Position numbers and translations under genes: made by a program
Shown: in pieces, positions 45,991 through 55,100 of the stretch
Position numbering within the stretch: position 1 is the first letter of the stretch
Layout: the number at the start of each line of letters is the position of its first letter
Notes under the pieces: generated by a model
Told to the model about the DNA's origin: nothing
Seen by the model: the letters and a program-made list of their open reading frames with translations, nothing else
Database searches by the model: none
Assembly: GCA_963787205.1 (NCBI GenBank)
Contig: CAWBCD010000003.1
Location: 1 to 64,000, forward strand
Length of the DNA stretch: 64,000 bases
Direction of reading: 5' to 3'
Source: DATFNI01 sp963787205
Lineage (GTDB): Bacteria; Bacteroidota; Rhodothermia; Balneolales; DATFMH01

Positions 45991-46281
45991 ATGATGAACA
46001 GCATTTCCATTTCAAAAGATATTGAACCACTCTCCGAATTCAGGAAGCGTTCGGCAGATTTTATTAAACGTCTCAAAAAGGAAAAACAACCCATTGTCTT
46101 GACACAGCACGGAAAAAGCGCCGCCGTTTTAATGGATGTTTCCGAGTATGAACGTTTCGCCCACAAACTGGAATTACTCGAAGATCTGCTTGAGGCCAAG
46201 CAACAAGTGGAACGGGGACAAACTTACACGATCGAAGAAGCCAGGGAGCGTATAGAAAAGCATTTATCCAAATGGAAGTAA
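45991..46281 (+). CDS. Phd/YefM-family antitoxin
   Basis: 96 aa. The N-terminal Phd/YefM fold is clear: DIEPLSEFRKRSADFIKRL then QPIVLTQHGKSAAVLMDVSE, the DNA-binding dimer part. The C-terminal helical tail (LLEAKQQVERGQTYTIEEAR) would wrap the toxin. It overlaps the next gene by 10 bp. Intact and probably functional. Confidence 0.92.
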   Translation: MMNSISISKDIEPLSEFRKRSADFIKRLKKEKQPIVLTQHGKSAAVLMDVSEYERFAHKLELLEDLLEAKQQVERGQTYTIEEARERIEKHLSKWK

Positions 46282-46562
46282 TTTTAACCGATCGCTTCCT
46301 TCAGCGTGTGGAAGAATGCTCCGATTATATCGCCTTTGATGATATCCCAACAGCGGTAGAGTGGGCAAGGGATGTATTCAAAAGTTGTGAACAACTCAGA
46401 TCTCATCCCAAAAGTGGCCGCATGGTTCCGGAATTTAGCAGACCTGAGATCAGAGAACTCCTTCATGGACATTACTGGCTGGTCTATGAAATCAAAACCA
46501 ATCGAATTGATATGCTTACTATATGGCACACCAGCCAACAACCACCGGCTCACCTGGAATAG
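46272..46562 (+). CDS. RelE/ParE-family toxin
   Basis: 96 aa: VILTDRFLQRVEECSDYIA is the first helical segment, LRSHPKSGRMVPEFSRPEIR and HGHYWLVYEIKTNRIDMLTI the beta-sheet of the ParE/RelE fold, and a short tail follows. It lacks a signal peptide. It pairs with the Phd/YefM antitoxin upstream. Whether the target is gyrase (ParE) or mRNA (RelE) cannot be told from sequence. Confidence 0.9.
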   Translation: MEVILTDRFLQRVEECSDYIAFDDIPTAVEWARDVFKSCEQLRSHPKSGRMVPEFSRPEIRELLHGHYWLVYEIKTNRIDMLTIWHTSQQPPAHLE

Positions 46563-46754
46563 GGTTTGGCTATCAAGCGCATTAATGGGACCAGCCCCGT
46601 CCCGGAAAGCCGGGATCGGGGATGAATTTGTTTTCGTTTGTACGTAAGGTTATAGCTACAATAAGAATCGGTGCTTGTATCTTGGCCCTTTAAACGCAAG
46701 GCCATTAGTCAAGGCCTGTATCACTAATCGCAAAATTCTTAGAGAAAGAAGATC

Positions 46755-47096
46755 ATGGCAAAGTATCTGATTTCATTTCCCGGTGCGGCAATGAATGTAC
46801 CCGACAGCGAGTGGGAGGCGGTGGGTCGAGATGCTCATGCCGTGATACAAGAGGCGAAGGAATCGGGCGTCTACGTTTTCGGCGGTGGTATTGATGAAAC
46901 AGTACCGCCTGTCTTGGTTTCGGCCAATGGCTCGGTCGCTGAGGGAGGCTACCCGTGGGCGCCTCCGCTCAATGGTGGATTCACTGTACTTGAGTTGCCT
47001 TCAAGTAAGGAGGCCATCGCATGGGCTGCACGATTTGCGAAAGCGTGTCGCTGCGACCAGGAGCTTCGGGTATTCGGGTTTGATCCGGAGTCGTGA
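46755..47096 (+). CDS. YCII-related (DGPF) domain protein
   Basis: 113 aa with a ferredoxin-like fold pattern: KYLISFPGAAMNVPDSEWEA, GVYVFGGGIDE, GGFTVLELPSSKEAIAWAAR and FAKACRCDQELRVFGF. YCII-family proteins are small, mostly uncharacterised, and often found near sigma-70 ECF genes. GAAAGAAG lies shortly before the ATG. A methyltransferase remnant follows. No specific function can be proposed. Confidence 0.8.
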   Translation: MAKYLISFPGAAMNVPDSEWEAVGRDAHAVIQEAKESGVYVFGGGIDETVPPVLVSANGSVAEGGYPWAPPLNGGFTVLELPSSKEAIAWAARFAKACRCDQELRVFGFDPES

Positions 47097-47140
47097 GGCC
47101 ATGGCCGAACCTATTCACAACCTTAAGGAAATTTTCCACA

Positions 47141-47312
47141 ATGGGCATTCCACGGATCTTTACCGTCTCCGAAAGTGCTCACCGCATCCATAACCCGTTC
47201 ACACCCGAAAAGCTCGCCACGCTCGGCACGACGCTACGTCTGGAATCGGGGGGGCCGGGTGCTTGACCTCGGCAGCGGTTCGGGGGAGATTTGGACTGTC
47301 ATCCAATAGATG
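47141..47312 (+). pseudogene. Remnant of a SAM-dependent methyltransferase gene
   Basis: It begins MGIPRIFTVSESAHRIHNPF then TPEKLATLG, the characteristic start of a small class I methyltransferase family. At a run of seven G the frame shifts, and the other frame gives RVLDLGSGSGE, the SAM-binding motif I. The rest of the ~250-aa gene is missing, replaced by the copy B boundary. A pseudogene, likely cut when the duplicated block arrived. Confidence 0.7.
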
Positions 47313-47344
47313 ATCGGGAGCCTAAATAAAGAATCCTGTTCGAT

Positions 47345-47384
47345 TTTCCCCCTTAATAAAGGGGGTGCAGGGGGTTGTGTCCCC
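47345..47384. repeat. Dispersed palindromic element, CCCCCTTAATAAAGGGGG type (2 of 3)
   Basis: The same palindrome as at 4592-4631, here followed by TGCAGGGGGTTGTGTCCCC. It marks the left edge of duplicated copy B, immediately after the methyltransferase remnant. Confidence 0.7.
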
Positions 47385-47607
47385 ACGTTATTATTGAAAA
47401 TTCAAACTTCTTCATAACCAATCCCAGATACTCCCCTTCAATCCGGTTTTTAATAATCTTCTTCAACAACTCCTTGTCGGCATCATTCGAGTGACTGCCG
47501 GTCTTGTTCTTTTTGATCTCCTCGATGAGCAAATAAAACGGATCCTTTGAGATGAGCTGCTCAGGATTCTTGTGATAATGATCGTAGGATAGCTCCTCAT
47601 CAATCAT
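47353..47607 (-). pseudogene. C-terminal fragment of the 387-aa family gene
   Basis: 84 codons from ATG 47607. DEELSYDHYHKNPEQLISKD and LLIEEIKKNKTGSHSNDADK match the C-terminus of the full protein (with substitutions) up to about 47400. The last residues run into the palindromic element. This is the in-frame version of the fragment at 1-101, more diverged than the one at 49678-49902, so it is an older remnant. Confidence 0.65.
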
Positions 47608-47783
47608 TATCAGTAGAATTCAGGGCAATGCTTGGGTAAATTTCGTTTTAAAAAGATGAGTTAGCTGCATACATTACTTTCTAAAAGTGGAGTAGTACAT
47701 TATTTACGACGTATCCAAGCATTGGTGCTATTTACTAATGGGGACTGATGTCCCGGTAACGCTTATCTAAAAAAACATCGATT

Positions 47784-49619
47784 ATGTTACATAGAATGAG
47801 TTCAAGAACAGGCATTGGCTTCTTCCTCTTATCCGGAATACTTTTTCTGTTTGTGTTCGGGGGATGTAAGAAACAACAAGGGAGTGAAGGACAGAATCAG
47901 GCAGATAATATCGAGCAAAAGGTCGATCAGCTCTTGTCAAAAATGAGTCTGGCTGAAAAGATCGGACAGATGACGAATGTTGATCATTCATTTTTAAAGG
48001 ATCCTAAAGACATCACGAAATATTACATAGGTTCGTTGCAGAGCAGCGGCGACTCTAAGCTGGATCCGACCCAACCCAAGGATTGGGCACATATGTTGGA
48101 TAGCTTGCAGGCGTATGCGCTTAACACTCCTTTAAAAATTCCATTGATCTATGGGATTGATGCCGTTCACGGAAACAGCAATATCTACGGGGCCACGATA
48201 TTTCCCCACAATGTAGGCCTCGGAGCTACGCGTGATACAGCATTGATACGCAAGATTGGTCATGCTACGGCTGTTGAGGTAGCCGGAACCGGGATCAACT
48301 GGGCTTTTGCACCTTGTATTACCGTTCCGCAGGATATTCGATGGGGCCGCACGTACGAAGGGTTTGGTGAAATGCCCGGCTTAGTAAGTGAGATGGGATA
48401 TGCCGAGATTGAAGGATTACAGGGCAAGGTCCTTGGCCAGGACAACACTTCAATCGTCGCCTGCGCGAAACACTTTGTGGGTGACGGCGGAACCACGGGC
48501 GGTCTCAACGAGGGCAATACCCAGGTCAGTGAGAAAGTACTGCGGGATATACATTTGAAACCCTACTATGATGCTCTTAAAGCAGGCGTAGGTTCCATTA
48601 TGGTCTCATACAGCAGTTGGAACGGGACTAAGATGCACGAGAATAAATATCTGCTTACAACGGTGTTGAAGGGGCAAATGGGATTCAAAGGATTTTTGGT
48701 TTCTGATTATGCAGCCGTTGATCAATTGGGTCCGGACTACAAGGAAGACATCAAGAAGGCCATCAATGCCGGACTTGATATGGTCATTGTGCCGGATAAG
48801 TATGTGATATTCATCAACGATTTGACCCAACTGGTGAACGATAAGGAAGTCCCCATGTCGCGTATTGACGATGCCGTTCGCCGTATTCTGCGGGTTAAAT
48901 TTCAGGCGAAGCTGTTTCAACACCCGTACACCGATAAAGCGCTGACCGCACAGGTTGGCTCGAAGGCTCATCGCGAATTGGCTCGCCAAGCAGTTCGGGA
49001 ATCGATGGTATTATTGAAGAATAAAAATAATGTCCTTCCGATTTCGAAGGATATCAAGCATCTGTATGTCACTGGTTCCGATGCCGATAATATCGGATAT
49101 CAATGCGGCGGATGGACGATTACCTGGCAGGGCGGTTCCGGAAATACGACGATAGGCACAACCATCTTACAAGGAATCAAAGATGCCGTTTCTCCGAGTA
49201 CCAACGTGACATATTCAGCAGACGGCAAAAAAGCGAAAGGATCTGATTTCGCCATTGTCGTAGTTGGTGAAAAACCGTATGCAGAAGGCCATGGGGATAG
49301 TAAAGATCTGCACTTGTCGCAAGAAGATCTCAATACCATCGCAAACGTTCGCAAATCCGGAGTTCCCTATGTAGTCGTGTTGATTTCCGGCCGGCCCATG
49401 ATCGTTACGAATGTGATCGAACAGGCCCCGGCATTTATCGCTGCATGGCTGCCAGGTTCGGAAGGCGAAGGAGTCGCAGACGTGTTATTTGGCGATTACG
49501 CTCCAACAGGGAAATTGCCCTATACCTGGCCTAAATCGATGGACCAAATTCCAATCAACAGGAATGATACTACGAACTATGACCCTCTGTTCCCTTATGG
49601 ATACGGGTTAACGTATTAG
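47784..49619 (+). CDS. Glycoside hydrolase family 3 beta-glucosidase lipoprotein (copy B)
   Basis: 611 aa, about 97-98% identical to 278-2110 by eye. It has the lipobox FGGC (Cys28), the Lys-His pair in CAKHFVGDGG, nucleophile LVSDYAAVD (Asp308), and the same end YGYGLTY. It includes the Met in GFGEMPGLVS that copy A lacks, which matches the family better, so copy B is likely the ancestral form. Differences cluster in the first half (LGQDNTS vs RGEDNTP; GGLNEGN vs DGFTEGN), and the second half is almost identical. This patchiness suggests gene conversion. Function as for copy A: release of glucose from beta-glucans. Confidence 0.9.
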   Translation: MLHRMSSRTGIGFFLLSGILFLFVFGGCKKQQGSEGQNQADNIEQKVDQLLSKMSLAEKIGQMTNVDHSFLKDPKDITKYYIGSLQSSGDSKLDPTQPKDWAHMLDSLQAYALNTPLKIPLIYGIDAVHGNSNIYGATIFPHNVGLGATRDTALIRKIGHATAVEVAGTGINWAFAPCITVPQDIRWGRTYEGFGEMPGLVSEMGYAEIEGLQGKVLGQDNTSIVACAKHFVGDGGTTGGLNEGNTQVSEKVLRDIHLKPYYDALKAGVGSIMVSYSSWNGTKMHENKYLLTTVLKGQMGFKGFLVSDYAAVDQLGPDYKEDIKKAINAGLDMVIVPDKYVIFINDLTQLVNDKEVPMSRIDDAVRRILRVKFQAKLFQHPYTDKALTAQVGSKAHRELARQAVRESMVLLKNKNNVLPISKDIKHLYVTGSDADNIGYQCGGWTITWQGGSGNTTIGTTILQGIKDAVSPSTNVTYSADGKKAKGSDFAIVVVGEKPYAEGHGDSKDLHLSQEDLNTIANVRKSGVPYVVVLISGRPMIVTNVIEQAPAFIAAWLPGSEGEGVADVLFGDYAPTGKLPYTWPKSMDQIPINRNDTTNYDPLFPYGYGLTY

Positions 49620-49645
49620 TAGTACTGTTGGTGAAACCGTCTTCC

Positions 49646-49685
49646 AAAAGAGCCTTAGGAAATGATCTTTCTAAGGCTCATTTTG
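49646..49685 (+). terminator. Weakened intrinsic terminator after GH3 copy B
   Basis: The same stem as in copy A (GAGCCTTAG / CTAAGGCTC) but the following T-run is broken (ATTTTG), so termination should be less efficient. Confidence 0.6.
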
Positions 49686-49902
49686 TATAGCCAAACGTCT
49701 TCATAACCGATCCCAAATACTTCTCTTTAATCCGGTTTGAGATGATAGTCTTCAGCATCTCTTTATCCACAGAATTAGACGGACTGCCGGTTTTGTTTTT
49801 CTTGATCTCTTCGGTCAACAGGTGAAACGGATCCTTTGAGATGATCTGCCCGGGATTCTTGTGGAAATGATAGTAGGATAGCTCCTCAGCTAAATCATCC
49901 AC
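49678..49902 (-). pseudogene. C-terminal fragment of the 387-aa family gene
   Basis: 74 codons from GTG 49902 (DDLAEELSYYHFHKNPGQ ... VMKTFGYTK), the copy B equivalent of 2061-2393. It contains only the last fifth of the full gene found 700 bp upstream on the same strand (50614-51777). Confidence 0.7.
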
Positions 49903-49919
49903 TCGTTATGCTAAGCCCT

Positions 49920-50220
49920 CTACTGAATCTTATACTTGATAAAATTCAAATCCTTTATAAATCGAAAATCCTTCCGGTTTTTAGAAAGTAATGGAATTTC
50001 GAAAGTTAAAGCAGTGGAAGCGATCAACATGTCAGGAATCAACACTCCATGACTTAAACGCTATCTACAAACCGCTTTGAGTGAGGGGGAAAGGAGATAT
50101 AATCGGCTTCCAGTTCCCGAAGTTGCTTTTCGAGAAGTGATCGGCTATTCTTGATTGTTCAACACCTCGACTAAAATCAATTAAAACGTCTGTGTCAATA
50201 AGCAACAAAGTCTTAGCCAT
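49920..50220 (-). pseudogene. vapC: VapC toxin remnant with internal deletion (copy B)
   Basis: The N-terminus (MAKTLLLIDTDVLIDFSRG) and the C-terminal tail (IPDMLIAS, to a stop at 49920) are kept. The middle ~120 bp, including the conserved Glu of the PIN site, is replaced by unrelated sequence at about 50057-50130. Compared with copy A (a single frameshift), this copy is further decayed. It cannot be toxic, although its antitoxin gene upstream is intact. Confidence 0.75.
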
Positions 50221-50226
50221 CTCGTA

Positions 50227-50466
50227 TTAGTTAGGCCATTGGGATTTGCGGGTGTCTCTGACCCATTTTACACTGTCACTCATCTCTTCACGATCTTTCC
50301 AGATTCCAAAAAAGGAACTATCAGAAATTTTGTCAGATTCGGATTTAGATTGTTGGCCTTTGTTTTGAACGTAATGCCGATACAGGAAGTCCACGAAGTC
50401 CTGGGCTTGTTTCCTGGCATCGGGCGGTAACTTTTCGATTTTTTTTGAAACGGTTAGCTTACTCAT
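50227..50466 (-). CDS. vapB: DUF2281/VapB-like antitoxin (copy B)
   Basis: 79 aa, identical to the copy A antitoxin (2815-3054) except for His instead of Arg in FLYRHYVQ and Thr for Ile in VRDTRKSQW. Intact helix KLPPDARKQAQDFVDFL and charged tail. Its toxin (49920-50220) is deleted internally. The antitoxin could still repress the promoter region or cross-neutralise a related toxin elsewhere, which is inference. Confidence 0.75.
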   Translation of the reverse strand: MSKLTVSKKIEKLPPDARKQAQDFVDFLYRHYVQNKGQQSKSESDKISDSSFFGIWKDREEMSDSVKWVRDTRKSQWPN

Positions 50467-50613
50467 AATTTTAAAAATAGATTCCGTTTATAATATATGA
50501 ATGCTTAAGGTTAGAAGAAATCGAGCATGATCAACAGTCCGAGTTATGATAATTGGCATAATGATGTCTGGCATAAGCGAAAAAAACTATTGCACACTAC
50601 TGAACCTTAGCCG

Positions 50614-51777
50614 CTAAGCATACCCAAACGTCTTCATAACCGATCCCAGATACTTTTCTTTAATCCGGTTTGAGATAATACTTTTCAGCATCTCTTTATC
50701 CACAGAATGAGAAGGACTACCGGTCTTGTTCTTTTTGATCTCTTCGGTCAGCAGATGAAACGGGTCCTTTGAGATGAGTTGTTCGGGATTCTTGTGGAAA
50801 TGATAGTAGGATAGCTCCTCGGCCAAATCATCGAGGGTTAGGTTGGCTTTGCCATATTCCACACTGATGCCATCTGTGGAGGCATTGATCTGGAAACGAA
50901 TATCGGTTTCAAATCCAGGATCGAGCGTATTTGTTATCATTAAAATCAAAGCGACATATTCAAAAAAGGAAAGCAATAGGTGAGCGGTGTAGGAGACGGG
51001 CCAGTCGGTTACGTGTTCCTTGCTGAAGAGATACTTGCCATACCAGAGTTTTTTACATCGCTGCTCATCGAGTTGAATAGGACCTTCATAGTCCTGCCGG
51101 GCATACGTGTAATTTCTGAATGAACGGGCCGTATCGTGTTTATGCAGAAACGTGTAGTCCGGATAGAAAAAGGTCTGCTCTGTATTGGTCCTGGCCAGGT
51201 ATGAATAGAGGGTAGTCAAACTATCCAGCTGTTCACGAAACGATTCCTGTTCCAGAAGGGTCTCGAAATGATTCATTATGTGATTCACTTCTTCCCGAAA
51301 CGGAAATTCTGAGCTCAGCATTACAGCCCACACTTGTGGACCTGCATCTAAGCATATTTCAAGTAGCTTCGATATGCTGCCGGCATAGATTGTTGTAAAC
51401 TGAGGATAGATCCGGTGGAGATCCGCCGCTTCTACCGTATCTCCCCGCAGCATGGCCTTGTGTATCGGTGCCAGTTCATCCCGGGGATACGTAGAGTTGA
51501 TATCATGGATGATATTGACACGCCGGTAGAAGGCCTTCCGTTTACGCGTGGAGATGTTGTCGGCCTGCAGGTTTTGCCGGAAATACTCACTGACTACCGT
51601 CTCGTTCTCATCCAGGGCCTGGCAGACCAGGGATTTGATCAGTGGTCCGTTTTTCCGGAACGTGTAGGTCATCCGGTCTCCGCCAGGGGAGTGGACCGTT
51701 ATCTCAGCCTGGTGTTCTTTGAGGTAATGAAGGAAGTCTGCAAATCGCTTGTGATGAATGTTGACCTGTTTGGACAT
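50614..51777 (-). CDS. Unrecognised 387-aa protein, full-length copy B
   Basis: 387 aa, differing from 3202-4365 at about 15 positions (for example HDINSTYP vs HDVNTTYP, TIYAGSISKLLEICLDAG vs AFYAGSISKLLEVCIDSG). Both copies keep an open frame under mostly conservative changes, which suggests selection on a real protein. No signal peptide; a hydrophobic segment lies near residue 270. Family and function unknown. Same gene order as copy A: vapB downstream, palindromic spacer and LVIVD giant upstream. Confidence 0.7.
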   Translation of the reverse strand: MSKQVNIHHKRFADFLHYLKEHQAEITVHSPGGDRMTYTFRKNGPLIKSLVCQALDENETVVSEYFRQNLQADNISTRKRKAFYRRVNIIHDINSTYPRDELAPIHKAMLRGDTVEAADLHRIYPQFTTIYAGSISKLLEICLDAGPQVWAVMLSSEFPFREEVNHIMNHFETLLEQESFREQLDSLTTLYSYLARTNTEQTFFYPDYTFLHKHDTARSFRNYTYARQDYEGPIQLDEQRCKKLWYGKYLFSKEHVTDWPVSYTAHLLLSFFEYVALILMITNTLDPGFETDIRFQINASTDGISVEYGKANLTLDDLAEELSYYHFHKNPEQLISKDPFHLLTEEIKKNKTGSPSHSVDKEMLKSIISNRIKEKYLGSVMKTFGYA

Positions 51778-52134
51778 GCGCTCTTGTAATGTTAAAGCAT
51801 CTAAATAAAGAGCCTAATATAATTGTCATCAGAGGGAAAAGTAAGCCGGAAAGGTCTGGTTCCGCGAAAAACTGGACGTTTCAAAGTAATGTTGGTTTGG
51901 CAAGAATCAGACCCTCATCAACTTACAGCGAATCGAGGCTTATCATATGGTTGAACAAACCGTTGAAACAACCGGGCAATCCAAGGGATCCCTCTTTCCC
52001 CCTTAATAAAGGGGGCGAAGGGGGTTGTCACCCAGCGTTTCATGATCCACAAACCATTCAGAAAATGGGCGATTTAATGACTTGTTGGATTGGATCCGTT
52101 AAAGGACAATGTCAATCCGGGTACATGACATCAG
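51778..52134. other. Intergenic region of copy B with palindromic repeat
   Basis: 357 bp, nearly identical to 4366-4738. It contains the third CCCCCTTAATAAAGGGGG element (51995-52033). No gene is seen. Confidence 0.5.
51995..52033. repeat. Dispersed palindromic element, CCCCCTTAATAAAGGGGG type (3 of 3)
   Basis: Identical in sequence and context to 4592-4631, as part of the segmental duplication. Confidence 0.7.
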
Positions 52135-55100
52135 TTACTTAATCAGCATCATCTTCTTAGTCTGGTTGAAGTTTCCGGCCTTCAGCCGGTAGATGTACAA
52201 CCCGCTGGGCAAGTCGTGGGCATCAAAACGGACCGAGTACGCTCCGGCGGCCTGGGTTCGGTCTACCAGTCTGGCGACCATCTGTCCCAGCACATTGTAT
52301 ACGGTCAGACGCACGTGCTCGCTGCCGGAGAGGGTGTAGCGAATCGTGGTTGTCGGGTTGAAGGGATTGGGATAGTTCTGTCCCAGGTGATACCCGTTGG
52401 GCCGGGTTTGGATATTGCCTTGTATGCCTGTGGCAGCCAGTCCGGTGTTCTCTACAAAATAGGTGTCCGTGGTGGGCAGCACCTTGGCATTGTCCGAACT
52501 CAGGTCGATGGTGTAACTGCCCATAGACGTGGTATCGGTGCGGGTCAGGGTCCAGCTAATGACTTTCTTTGCGCCCACGCCCAGACTGGGGATCGTAACC
52601 TGTTTCTGAGAGCCGGTCGTGGTGGCCGAATCGGTCTGCAGGGTTACCTTTACATTCGTGGCTGGGGAAGTGCCCAGGTTGGTCACTACCGCCGAGAGGG
52701 TAAAGGGCTGGCTGCTCTTCGGCGTGTTCGTGGAGAGCGAATCCCGGCTGATGATCACATAGGGGGGAGCGGCTACCGAGGAGACCTCACCGGTCACGGT
52801 AGTGGTCTGGTTCTCAAGATCGCCCAGGTGCTTGCTTACCGAATCAGCCGAGGCGGTTAAATCCTGCAGCGTCACCGACTGGCTCAGGGCATACCCAAGC
52901 AGGTTGGCATAGAGCCCGGCCCGTGCTGCCGCCCCGCCCACGTTCGCCTGGGCCAGGGAGAGGTAGTGGGCCAGGAAGGTCGAATCGGAGGGAGCCAGCT
53001 GATCGGCCACCGCATCGACCGGGGCCTGGCTGAGCTGCAACTGCTGGTCCAGGGACTGGTCCGCCTGCATCAGATCGCTGAGCTTTCCCAGGGCCTGGGA
53101 TTTTTGATTGTTCCCGATCAGGCTCAGGATTTGCTGGACCAGCTGGTTGTACTGGTCGACAGAGGCCGTCAGATCCTGCTGGCCGGTCTGTAAGACCTGG
53201 TCGGTGTATCGAATATACCGTCTGCCGGACTGTTCGGGGACGATCTTCTGGAAGGTGCTCTGCTGGTCGGGGTGATAGGCGACATCGACCCCGTGGTTGG
53301 TCTCACCTGCAATCTGGGCCAGGCGCAGCCCGGGGGCAATCGCAGAGGTCAGGTAGGAGGCCAGGGCTGTGCCTTTTAAAACGCCGGTCAGGGATTCCGC
53401 CACTCCGGCGACAACCGCTCCCACCCCGGTCTCGGAGGTCGGTGCGGCAACCTCGGCGATGAGCTGGGTGATGGTCGCGCTCTTTTTGGTAAAGTCTCCG
53501 GCCGCCGTCGCCTTATCGGCGATAATCTTGACCAGTTTGGTGGCCACATCGGACTGCTCCAGCACCGAGGAGGTGGTCGTGTCAACCAGGTCGTGGAAGG
53601 CCTGTCCGGTGCTGCCGGAGTAGTCAAAGGCATGAGCCAGCTTCACCGAGCGATTCAGCCCGGTCTGGGTCGCCGGCACATACCCGTAGGAGAGCAGGAT
53701 TTCGTCGGAGACGGTGCTGGCCAGCGCCTGGGTCTGGTCCTTGAGGATGTCGCTCAGATAGTCCTTCTTCGAATCGCTCTGGAAGAACGCCAGGGTCTTA
53801 CCCACGGCCAGGGGCACATACTTGTTGTAGGGGGCAGGCAGGGCATTGGCCACTTTGTTGATGACCGGGGTCAGAAAGGCGCTGCGGACCTGACCCCGGA
53901 TGCCAGTGACCAGACTGTTCACCTCATTGGCCAGTTGCTCATCGGATAGTTCTTTGGAGGTCTTCTCCTCGGTTTTGTTCGCCAGTTTGCCGGCCAGGAC
54001 ATAATTGGTGACCAGCTGGGTGGTGGCCGTGCTCAGGCTGTGGCTCATCGTCGCTGCGTTGGTAAACTCGCCCTGGTAGAGGGACTGGACCATCAGGTGG
54101 CGGGCCAGAGCCTTGATGCGCTGGTGATACACGCTGTTGGTATCCGAGGCGCTCACCCCGGTAGCACCCGTGCGCCAGTCCTGCAGCAGGGCCCCGGTGG
54201 CGGCGGGATCGTAGCTGTTGACCAGGGGCTGGGGCGGGAGCAGGCCGAAGAGCACGTCCGAGGAGATGGTCAGATGGTCCAGGCCGTAGGCCCCGGTATA
54301 GGTCTGGTTGAACAGGCCCACCGGCAGTTGGATGGAGTAGTAGGTGGGCCTGACCGTGTAGTCCCAGGACAGGTTGGTGGCCTGGTTGGTCAGCTCATTG
54401 ATCGCGTTGGCCGAGACCCGCAGGGTGTAGGAGGAGTCGGTCTGGTTGGGAAACTGGAAGGACCCGTCCGAGCCGGTCGTTGCCTGGGTGTCCACGGCGG
54501 ACCCGGAATACACCGACACCTGGGCCCCGGAGAGGGCAGAGGTCGACAGGTTATCCTTATCAAGGGTTACATTATCAATCGTTCCTGAAAGCCCGTCAGA
54601 CAACTCATTTTTCAATATGAGCAGCCCGTGAGAGGGGTCCATTGTGTAGATGAGTTTGCCCGTTGAATAAATTTCTTCTGATGGATTGTATTTATCATAA
54701 TAATACGAACCTACCAGCAGCGGATTGGCCGGGTCGCTTACATCGAGTATTTGAAGCGCAGACTCGCTTGCCGACTGATTATATGGAACATCGACGTTCA
54801 TGTAAGCGTATTTTCCTGACACATGAACTCCGTAAACCCCATTATTTTTGAAGTCTCCAACCTCATGTGGATTGGTTGGACTACTCACATCGAATATATG
54901 AAGTCCATTAACAGCAGCCACATAGGCAAATCCGTCAGACACATATACGTTTTTATAGGTAAAATCCTGTCCCTGAATAGTACGGTCGCCACTGGTCTTG
55001 TACGAACCCACTTCATGCGGACTGCCAGGATTACTTACGTCAATGATATGAAGAACACGTTCAATGTTGTTATTGGAACCACCGATATATTCAGTAGTAG

